DNA from: Lewinellaceae bacterium | GTDB taxonomy: Bacteria > Bacteroidota > Bacteroidia > Chitinophagales > Saprospiraceae | Direction of reading: 5' to 3' | Assembly: GCA_029976695.1 (NCBI GenBank) | Contig: JARQTN010000152.1 | Span: 75,194-121,827, forward strand | Length of the DNA: 46,634 bases | Shown here: positions 17,428 through 24,459 of the stretch, one piece after another | Position numbering within the stretch: position 1 is the stretch's first letter | Layout of the letters: every line of letters begins with the position of its first letter | Translations under genes and position numbers: made by a program | Notes under the pieces: model-generated | Database searches by the model: none | Seen by the model: the letters and a program-made list of their open reading frames with translations, nothing else | Told to the model about the DNA's origin: nothing

Positions 17428-18567
17428 ATGAATGCCTATCCTGAAATTCCCGGTCGCGTTAGAAAACTTCCCACATCCGTAACGAATTCCAAACTCGAAC
17501 CAAAGTGGCATGAAAACATACTGGAGACAGTTGGAAACACGCCCATGGTCAAACTGAAAACCTTTTCCAGGTTGATGGGCTGCACGGTCCTTGGAAAGCT
17601 GGAGTCCTTTAACCCCGGGCTTTCTGCAAAAGACCGGATCGCGATGGAAGTGATCACACAGGCGGAAAAAGAAGGGAAAATCAAACCCGGCGGGACGATC
17701 ATTGAATCCACATCCGGGAACACGGGATACAGTATTGCCATGGCTTGCATCGTACTGGGGTATAAATGCATCCTGACAATCACAGACAAGAGCTCGGAGG
17801 AAAAGATCAATACGCTCAAAGCCCTGGGTGCCAGGGTCATCGTGTGTCCAAGTTCTGTCAAGTCGGATGACCCGCTGTCCTACTATTCCCAGGCAGCCCG
17901 CATGAACAAGGAAATACCGAATTCGTTTTACGTCAACCAGTACTTCAATGATGCCAATTTCGTGGCGCATTACAAATCAACCGGACCCGAGATCTGGGAT
18001 CAGACAGGAGGCCAGGTGACCCATTACATTGCCACATGCGGGACTGGAGGGACAATTTCCGGGGCAGCCAAATACCTGAAAGAGAAAAACCCCGATGTGC
18101 AGATCGTCGCGGTGGATGCCGAGGGTTCAGTGCTTACAAAGTACTTTGAAACAGGTGAGCTTGACCGTTCAGAGATCCATCCCTATTTGCTGGAAGGCGT
18201 CGGAAAGAACATTATTCCCAGCAATGTCCATTTTGACCTGATCGACCAGTTTGTCAAGGTAGATGACAAAAGCTCTGCATTCCGAGCCAGGCAATTAGTC
18301 AAACGCGAAGGGATCTTTGCAGGCTACTCTAGCGGTGCAGTGATCCAGTCACTTTTTCAGATCAAGGACCAGTTTAAGGAAGATGATGTGGTGGTTTGCC
18401 TGTTTGCTGACCATGGTGGCAAATATCTGAGTAAGATTTACAACAATGGCTGGATGCAGAAGCAGGGATTTATCAGGAGTATCAGCAAATACGCATCCAC
18501 CTATAAAATTCAAAAGAGGCTCGAAAGGGTCCTCAACAAGTACGTAAAGTATTATGGAAATATTTGA
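17428..18567 (+). CDS. PLP-dependent cystathionine beta-synthase-like enzyme; candidate cysteate synthase
   Basis: A 379-residue fold type II PLP enzyme without heme or CBS domains. PLP lysine Lys68 is in NPGLSAKDR, the substrate loop is ESTSGNTG (residues 93-100) and the phosphate loop CGTGGTISG begins at residue 204. Generic annotation would be cysteine synthase or cystathionine beta-synthase. Its stop overlaps the next gene, an alpha-oxoamine synthase, by 14 bases. That pairing is known for capnine (sulfonolipid) synthesis, where such an enzyme makes L-cysteate from O-phosphoserine and sulfite; I infer this role. The ATG at 17428 is preferred over an upstream TTG. A family cysteine synthase role remains possible. 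Confidence 0.85.
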   Translation: MNAYPEIPGRVRKLPTSVTNSKLEPKWHENILETVGNTPMVKLKTFSRLMGCTVLGKLESFNPGLSAKDRIAMEVITQAEKEGKIKPGGTIIESTSGNTGYSIAMACIVLGYKCILTITDKSSEEKINTLKALGARVIVCPSSVKSDDPLSYYSQAARMNKEIPNSFYVNQYFNDANFVAHYKSTGPEIWDQTGGQVTHYIATCGTGGTISGAAKYLKEKNPDVQIVAVDAEGSVLTKYFETGELDRSEIHPYLLEGVGKNIIPSNVHFDLIDQFVKVDDKSSAFRARQLVKREGIFAGYSSGAVIQSLFQIKDQFKEDDVVVCLFADHGGKYLSKIYNNGWMQKQGFIRSISKYASTYKIQKRLERVLNKYVKYYGNI

Positions 18568-19804
18568 GAGAATTCGGCAGCAACCCGGCCCGCTCAGCCA
18601 GTATGCAGGAGTTGGTGAAGGGTACTATCTCTTCCCTGAATTAGAGGGAGAGATCGGCAGCAGGATGCGGTTCAAGGGTCGTGAGGTGATCATGTGGAGC
18701 GTGAATAATTACCTTGGCCTGGCGAATCATCCGGAGATCAGAAAAGCAGATGCCGAGGCCGCCAAAAAATGGGGACTCGCTTACCCGATGGGCGCTCGCC
18801 TGATGACCGGGGAGACTGCCCTGCATAAAAAGCTGGAAAGAGAACTTGCCGAACTGGTGCAAAAAGAGGCAGCGGCTGTCGTAAACTATGGTTACCCGGG
18901 TGTACTTTCATCGATTGACAGCCTGTTGTCCAGGCGCGATGTCGTGGTATATGACTCCAATAGCCACGGATGCATGGTAGACGGCACGAGGCTGCACGTT
19001 GGAAAGCGTTTCTCATACAAGCACAATGATATCAAAAGCCTGGAGGTCAACCTCGAAAGGGCCACCAAGGTCGTGGAGGAAACAGGTGGTGGCATCCTGG
19101 TCATCACAGAAGGTGTCTTTGGCATGCGGGGCAGCCAGGGGATCCTGAAAGAGATTGTGGCACTAAAGGAAAAATACAACTTCCGGTTTTATGTGGACGA
19201 TGCACATGGATTCGGTACGCTTGGCAAAGGAGGCGCCGGAACGGGTGTGGAACAAGGTTGCCAGGATGGAATTGATATTTATTTTGCCACATTCGCCAAA
19301 GCGTTTGCAGCGATTGGCGGGTTTATTGCCGGGGATGCGGATATCATCAGGCATCTCCAGTATGCTATGAGGTCGCAAATCCACGCCAAATCCCTCCCTA
19401 TGGTTTATGTTGAAGGGAACCTCAAGAGACTGGATATGATGCGCACGCATCCCGAATTCCAGGAGAAGCTCTGGTATAATGCCCGGAAACTCCAGAACGG
19501 ATTAAGGGAAAGGGGGCTGAATATTGGCGAGCCAAACGCGGTTGTCACGCCTGTATTCCTGAGTGGTACTGCGTTTGAAGCATCACAACTTGTCATGGAC
19601 CTGAGGGAGAATTATGGGATCTTCTGCACGATGGTCATTTATCCCGTGGTACCGAAAGACATGATCCTCCTGCGACTGATCCCGACAGCTGCGCACACGG
19701 ATGAAGATATTGAAACTACACTGGAGGCATTTTCTTCAGTTGCAGAAAAATTGAGAAACAAGGAGTATTCTGATGTTGTGGTCAATCCTCTGAAAGAATC
19801 CTGA
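18554..19804 (+). CDS. Alpha-oxoamine synthase (PLP); candidate cysteate fatty-acyltransferase
   Basis: A 416-residue fold type I PLP enzyme of the KBL/BioF/serine palmitoyltransferase family, which condenses an amino acid with an acyl thioester and releases CO2. VDDAHGFGTLG (Asp215, Asp216, His218) binds the cofactor and Lys249 in ATFAKAFAAIGGF is the PLP lysine; MWSVNNYLGLANHPE is the family N-terminal motif. Candidates are glycine C-acetyltransferase, serine palmitoyltransferase or cysteate acyltransferase. The 14-base overlap with a beta-replacing PLP enzyme gene favours 3-ketocapnine formation (inference). No threonine dehydrogenase or biotin genes are nearby, which argues against KBL and BioF. 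Confidence 0.88.
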   Translation: MEIFERIRQQPGPLSQYAGVGEGYYLFPELEGEIGSRMRFKGREVIMWSVNNYLGLANHPEIRKADAEAAKKWGLAYPMGARLMTGETALHKKLERELAELVQKEAAAVVNYGYPGVLSSIDSLLSRRDVVVYDSNSHGCMVDGTRLHVGKRFSYKHNDIKSLEVNLERATKVVEETGGGILVITEGVFGMRGSQGILKEIVALKEKYNFRFYVDDAHGFGTLGKGGAGTGVEQGCQDGIDIYFATFAKAFAAIGGFIAGDADIIRHLQYAMRSQIHAKSLPMVYVEGNLKRLDMMRTHPEFQEKLWYNARKLQNGLRERGLNIGEPNAVVTPVFLSGTAFEASQLVMDLRENYGIFCTMVIYPVVPKDMILLRLIPTAAHTDEDIETTLEAFSSVAEKLRNKEYSDVVVNPLKES

Positions 19805-19840
19805 TCCAACAGACCGGATACAGTACCGAATACGAGAAGG

Positions 19841-19870
19841 CCACCTGCTGCAAAGTGGGTGGTTTTTTTT
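19841..19870 (+). terminator. Terminator after the PLP-enzyme operon
   Basis: CCACCT (19841-19846) can pair with GGGTGG (19857-19862, one G-T pair), followed directly by a run of eight T. It lies 37 bases beyond the acyltransferase stop and touches the stop codon of the convergent SDR gene. Confidence 0.5.
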
Positions 19871-20897
19871 ATGCCCTCCCGTTGCGATACCAATCCACGG
19901 CTTCCCTGACACCGGCCTCAAGGCTGTACCTGGGGGTATAGCCAAGCATTTGCTTCGCCTTTGAAATGTCAATGATCCAGTTCAGGGCCGTGATTTCCCT
20001 GACTTTGTAGGGAGAGAGATGAAGTGGCTTTCTGACGATCTGGTTGCCAAGCAGCATACTGTAACTGATCCCCATCATCATCCAGGTGGGGATGCGCAAA
20101 GGGATCGGATTGACGTCAAGGGCATCCTTGATGAGTCTATTCAGCTCTGTCTGTGTATATACCTCCCCGTCCGAAACATTGAAGATTTCACGGCTGACCT
20201 GGTCCTTTTCGATACTGCGAAAAATAAAACCAACAAGGTCCTTCACGTACAGAAATGAGGATTTCTGTCTCGGGCTTCCGACCCGGACCTCAATCCCCTT
20301 TTCCATCATGTTCATGATTCGGACAAGTAATTTTGTGTCCCTTGGCCCATACACAGCGGTTGGCCGGAAAATCACATAGTTCAAATCTTGAATCTGCTGC
20401 AATTTGATTTCCGCCTGCCTTTTGCTCACCCCGTAAGGAGTCGTCGGGTTTGGCTCCCTCGCTTCAGTGATCGGTTCGAATGTTTCTTCATTCCCAGGAC
20501 CCAAAGCGGCCATTGAACTGATAAATATAAATTTCTTGAACCGGCTGTGTTTTTCCTTCAGTTCATTTGCGAAGAAGGGGGTAAAATCTCCGTTCCCGGT
20601 ATAAAATTCCTCGATTCTTTTTGGACGGTTTACCGCTGCAGCATGAATGACATAGTCAAATTCGATCCCGTGTTCACGGTATTTGATGAGATTTTCACTG
20701 ACTTCTGCAGGCCTTGTAAAATCAAATGGATAGAGGTCCAGATGCAATTTTTCCATGATCGTCCGTTCATTGGACGACTGGACCGTTGCAAAGACCCTGT
20801 ATCCGCGCTTCCTCCCTTCCTCAACGAGAAAGCTGCCGATAAAACCACTGGCACCTGTAATCAACAAGTTTCCTTTCGACCCTTCTACTCGTGGCAA
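19869..20897 (-). CDS. Extended SDR: NAD-dependent epimerase/dehydratase-like reductase
   Basis: A 342-residue Rossmann-fold protein. The cofactor loop is LLITGASGFIGSFL near residue 11, the catalytic Tyr-x3-Lys is TPYGVSKRQAE around residue 155 and the Ser partner is in FIFISSMAALG. The family covers sugar epimerases, sterol dehydrogenases and ketoreductases. Because it converges on the two PLP-enzyme genes, it is a reasonable candidate for the 3-ketocapnine reductase, but opposite orientation makes this weaker than the pairing of the PLP enzymes. A TTG-N17-TATTTTTG promoter lies upstream in the gap to hutU. Confidence 0.88.
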   Translation of the reverse strand: MPRVEGSKGNLLITGASGFIGSFLVEEGRKRGYRVFATVQSSNERTIMEKLHLDLYPFDFTRPAEVSENLIKYREHGIEFDYVIHAAAVNRPKRIEEFYTGNGDFTPFFANELKEKHSRFKKFIFISSMAALGPGNEETFEPITEAREPNPTTPYGVSKRQAEIKLQQIQDLNYVIFRPTAVYGPRDTKLLVRIMNMMEKGIEVRVGSPRQKSSFLYVKDLVGFIFRSIEKDQVSREIFNVSDGEVYTQTELNRLIKDALDVNPIPLRIPTWMMMGISYSMLLGNQIVRKPLHLSPYKVREITALNWIIDISKAKQMLGYTPRYSLEAGVREAVDWYRNGRA

Positions 20898-20938
20898 TTC
20901 CTTTTCCTTTTAAGTGATTGGTTTGTTACTTTGAGTTG

Positions 20939-20966
20939 CAAAAATAAGATAAGCATATGATATCAA
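20939..20966 (-). promoter_or_regulatory. Candidate promoter of the SDR gene
   Basis: Minus strand: TTG (20966-20964), a 17-base spacer and TATTTTTG (20946-20939), a full -7 match, about 42 bases upstream of the ATG. The -33 part lies within the first codons of hutU. On the plus strand TTACTTTG (20926-20933), one mismatch, could serve hutU. Confidence 0.4.
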
Positions 20967-22984
20967 CCGATACATTCAGGCAGGCAATAGTGAAGGGCAT
21001 TCCAAATGAACTGCCCGTATTGAAGCCTTTGGACAAAAATGTCCCACATGCCCCCATTCGCAATATTGAATCCCTGTCCAGGGATGAGAAAATCCTGGCA
21101 ATAAAAAATGCACTCCGGTATTTCCCGGAAACATGGCATGAAATACTTGCTCCGGAATTTGCACAGGAACTGGACACATACGGGCGCATTTACATGTACA
21201 GGTTCAGACCAGCATATGCCATGCACGCAAGAAGCATTGATGCGTACCCGGCAAAATCCCGTCAGGCAGCTGCCATCATGCTCATGATCCAAAACAACCT
21301 GGACCCCAAAGTAGCCAAATACCCCCATGAGCTCATTACCTATGGCGGAAACGGTGCTGTTTTCCAGAACTGGGCCCAATACCTTCTGACGATGTCCTAC
21401 CTCTCCCAAATGGAGGATGACCAGACACTTGTCTTGTATTCCGGGCACCCCATGGGCATCTTTCCTTCCAATGAGCGGGCGCCGAGGGTTGTCGTCACAA
21501 ACGGCATGATGATCCCGAATTACTCCAGAAAGGAGGACTGGAACAAATACAATGCCCTCGGGGTCACCCAGTATGGGCAAATGACGGCAGGATCCTTCAT
21601 GTATATCGGGCCCCAGGGGATCGTGCATGGCACAACGATCACATTGCTCAATGCCGGTCGCAAAAATGGCCTTGGAAAAGATTCCCTCCATGGAAAGCTC
21701 TTCATCACTTCAGGTCTGGGAGGAATGTCCGGCGCACAATCACTGGCAGGTTTGATCACCGGGGCGGTAACGATCATCGCCGAGGTCGATAAAAATGCAA
21801 TAAACCAGCGGAAAACAGACGGCTATATCAAGGGAGAGAATATCTACTCAGATCTTCCCAATCTCATGGACAAGGTTTCGGAATCGCTCGTGAAAGAGGA
21901 ACCCATTACATACGTGTATGCCGGCAACATCGTTGACCTGTGGGAATATGTTGCCGAAAATGAAATTGAAGTCCATTTAGGTTCTGATCAGACAAGCCTC
22001 CACAACATTGACGACCTCGGGTATTGTCCTGCTGGATACACATTTGAGGAAGCACAGGCATTGCTTTCATCAGACAAAGATGCCTTTATGGACGCTGTCC
22101 GGACTTCCCTGGTACGTCATGTGACAGCGGTCAACAAGGTAGCGGCAAGAGGCATGTATTTCTGGGATTATGGCAATGCTTTCCTTCTGGAAGCAGGTCA
22201 TGCACATGCAGATATCTGGAAAGATGAGGTAAAAGGAACCTACCGCTATCCATCCTATGTGGAGGATATCATGGGGCCTATGTGTTTCGACTTTGGTTTT
22301 GGCCCCTTCAGGTGGGTCTGCACAAGCGGGCTGAAGGAGGACCTGGACCTGACAGACAGAATTGCTGCAGATGTGCTTGCGCAACTTGACGCTGGTGCTC
22401 CTGAAGAGATCCGCAGCCAGTTGAAGGACAATATCAAATGGATCCAGCAAGCAGATGCGAACCTGCCGGTCGTGGGGTCAAAATCACGCATCCTGTATGC
22501 AGATGCAACCGGCCGGATCGAAATCGCAAGGGCATTCAACAAAGCGATCGCTTCGGGGGAACTCAAGGGGCCGGTTGTCCTGGGCAGGGATCATCACGAT
22601 GTGTCAGGCACAGATTCTCCATTCCGTGAAACGGCAAATATTTATGATGGCTCAAGGTTTACTGCAGATATGGCTGTGCACAATGTGATCGGAGATGCCT
22701 TTCGGGGTGCGACATGGGTGAGCCTGCACAATGGTGGCGGTGTTGGCTGGGGTGAGGTGATCAACGGCGGATTCGGGATGGTCCTGGATGGTTCGGACAG
22801 ATCCGAAGAAAACCTCGAATCCATGCTGCACTGGGATGTCAATAACGGAATCGCCCGCAGGAGCTGGGCACGCAATGAAGGCGCGATGCATGCGATCCGG
22901 AGGGCAATGGATCAAAACCCGAAATTAAAAGTCACCATGCCCGCAATTGTGGAAGAAACCATCCTTGAAAACCTGTTTGACTGA
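20957..22984 (+). CDS. hutU: Urocanate hydratase, long form
   Basis: A 675-residue urocanase that adds water to urocanate with tightly bound NAD+ to give imidazolonepropionate, the second step of histidine degradation. Highly conserved stretches are ELITYGGNGAVFQNWAQYLL, LVLYSGHPMGIFPS, RVVVTNGMMIPNYS and FGFGPFRWVCTSG. The common bacterial enzyme is about 555 residues; this length is that of the vertebrate-type and Bacteroidota long form. hutI lies about 19 kb away and hutH and hutG are not in the window. It converges with the next gene, with only 9 bases between stops. Confidence 0.95.
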   Translation: MISTDTFRQAIVKGIPNELPVLKPLDKNVPHAPIRNIESLSRDEKILAIKNALRYFPETWHEILAPEFAQELDTYGRIYMYRFRPAYAMHARSIDAYPAKSRQAAAIMLMIQNNLDPKVAKYPHELITYGGNGAVFQNWAQYLLTMSYLSQMEDDQTLVLYSGHPMGIFPSNERAPRVVVTNGMMIPNYSRKEDWNKYNALGVTQYGQMTAGSFMYIGPQGIVHGTTITLLNAGRKNGLGKDSLHGKLFITSGLGGMSGAQSLAGLITGAVTIIAEVDKNAINQRKTDGYIKGENIYSDLPNLMDKVSESLVKEEPITYVYAGNIVDLWEYVAENEIEVHLGSDQTSLHNIDDLGYCPAGYTFEEAQALLSSDKDAFMDAVRTSLVRHVTAVNKVAARGMYFWDYGNAFLLEAGHAHADIWKDEVKGTYRYPSYVEDIMGPMCFDFGFGPFRWVCTSGLKEDLDLTDRIAADVLAQLDAGAPEEIRSQLKDNIKWIQQADANLPVVGSKSRILYADATGRIEIARAFNKAIASGELKGPVVLGRDHHDVSGTDSPFRETANIYDGSRFTADMAVHNVIGDAFRGATWVSLHNGGGVGWGEVINGGFGMVLDGSDRSEENLESMLHWDVNNGIARRSWARNEGAMHAIRRAMDQNPKLKVTMPAIVEETILENLFD

Positions 22985-22993
22985 TCCGGTGAG

Positions 22994-24181
22994 TTAAAAA
23001 ACTGAAGCAATCTCGCGGTCCATTTTTTGGGTAGCCTCCGGGAAGTACACCTTCCGGACGATCGGGCCTTCCATAAAGCGCTTCGTATCCAGCTTGCTTT
23101 GGAAGACAGGACCTGCGTAATCACCCCGCAAAAGCATCCGTGCACATTCCGCCATCGGGGCAGCTGTGGTCGCCTGGATAGCCCTCAGGGTTTGTCCACC
23201 GATCCTTACTGGCTTGATATTGAATGACCTCTGGATGCTCCGCAACTTCCCATAGCGGTCCCTCCCCGTGACTGAAGCATAGATAATCACCACGTCGTCT
23301 TCTACTGCCGGGATCTCGTCGAGCATGATTTCCTCCAGTTTCCTGATTTTTGCTTCATCTTCACTGAGCCCTGAAATGATGCCTTTCACCCAGTCATAAT
23401 GACCCGGGTACCGGATCGTCTTGTAGTCCAGATGCCGGGTCTTGTCATGCAGCGCATTTGGAAAATCCGCCACACCACCACTGGTCAGATCAGCTTCATA
23501 CCGCACGCCATCGATCAGGATTGTTTCCCGCTCAGACAGGGATGGGAGCTTCCTGATCTCCCCGCTTCTCAGTACGATGGAATCCTTGATATACTCTGTG
23601 GCCACACCAATGGGGCTCCATGTAAAGCCATAATAATGGGGGCTTTGGGTATATTTTGTGAGCGCCCCCACCCTTTTCCTGATCTCTTCTACCCTGTTGA
23701 CCCCGTATTTTTCACAAAACTGCTCGAACAACTGTTTTCCAAGTACATTTACAAACCCCGGCGCCAGGCCTGTCTGCAACACGAATCCGGTCTTTGCCCC
23801 GTTCGCAATGCGGACGATCTCTTCTGTTTCCCTGACATACTCTGTCAGATTCACATAATGCAGACCAAACCGCCTGGCGAACCTTGCCATCTCAGGGGCA
23901 AATCTGCCCGGGAGACAGTCGAGGAGGATATCTGAATCATCGAATACGCTCTCCAAATGACCCCTGTCGTCACCATCACTTGCCGGCATCACAACCGTCC
24001 TGATCTCCTGCTGACGATCCAGTCCTTTCTCGATCCAGGCCTGAGCGTCCCTCAAGGCGACCTCAGCCACATCCCCGATACAGATCGCACAATCAAGGTC
24101 CCGGTCATTTGCGAGGAAAAGGGCCACTGCACGGCCGATCCCGCCTGCTCCAGCGATGAAAACAGTATACTTCGTACTCAT
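22994..24181 (-). CDS. Saccharopine dehydrogenase-like NAD(P)-binding protein
   Basis: A 395-residue oxidoreductase with an N-terminal Rossmann loop VFIAGAGGIGRAVALFLAND and a saccharopine-dehydrogenase-type second domain (VLQTGLAPGFVNVLGKQLFE; YYGFTWSPIGVATEYIKDS). The ATG at 24181 is chosen over an in-frame TTG three codons upstream. True saccharopine dehydrogenases act in lysine metabolism; many bacterial relatives act on other amino or carboxy compounds such as carboxynorspermidine. No lysine or polyamine genes are nearby, so the substrate is open. It converges on hutU without a visible terminator between them. Confidence 0.85.
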   Translation of the reverse strand: MSTKYTVFIAGAGGIGRAVALFLANDRDLDCAICIGDVAEVALRDAQAWIEKGLDRQQEIRTVVMPASDGDDRGHLESVFDDSDILLDCLPGRFAPEMARFARRFGLHYVNLTEYVRETEEIVRIANGAKTGFVLQTGLAPGFVNVLGKQLFEQFCEKYGVNRVEEIRKRVGALTKYTQSPHYYGFTWSPIGVATEYIKDSIVLRSGEIRKLPSLSERETILIDGVRYEADLTSGGVADFPNALHDKTRHLDYKTIRYPGHYDWVKGIISGLSEDEAKIRKLEEIMLDEIPAVEDDVVIIYASVTGRDRYGKLRSIQRSFNIKPVRIGGQTLRAIQATTAAPMAECARMLLRGDYAGPVFQSKLDTKRFMEGPIVRKVYFPEATQKMDREIASVF

Positions 24182-24459
24182 AAAATTCAATTTGGTATGG
24201 TGCTTTTCTTTTATGTGTAGGGTTTTCGCGAATTTACTCCAATATATAAGAATTCCCAGCCGAGCATCGTTAATTTATCTCCCCCGGTCAGATGATCTAA
24301 ATCAGGAAGATCACATTAGTCATACTGGTTATACATAATTTGATATATTTGTGTGTTTAACAGATTAAAATTATATTTAATATGTAATTCCCTCCCGATC
24401 CAGTAAATCCATGAATATTGTCATGTGCGGTTACAAGGCGTAGCGAAAAGTCTCATTCC
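24182..24459. other. AT-rich intergenic region before ftsK
   Basis: This 278-base spacer lies between divergent genes. It is clearly more AT-rich than its surroundings and contains TATATTTG at 24344-24351 on the plus strand, a perfect -7 box whose -33 partner is not evident; it would give an ftsK leader of about 100 bases. No RNA gene was recognised. Confidence 0.4.

Noticed and set aside
18554-19804. Glycine C-acetyltransferase (KBL) or BioF assignment
   Set aside because: The motifs fit the superfamily, but no threonine dehydrogenase or biotin genes are nearby and the overlapping beta-replacing PLP enzyme points to cysteate chemistry; kept only as an alternative.
24411-24443. Short ATG-initiated frame of ten codons just before ftsK, possible leader peptide
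   Set aside because: No run of regulatory codons and no attenuator hairpin; frames this short are expected by chance.
24418-24459. TTG start adding 14 residues to FtsK
   Set aside because: The ATG at 24460 begins the Lys-rich FtsK N-terminus directly and is the more likely start.
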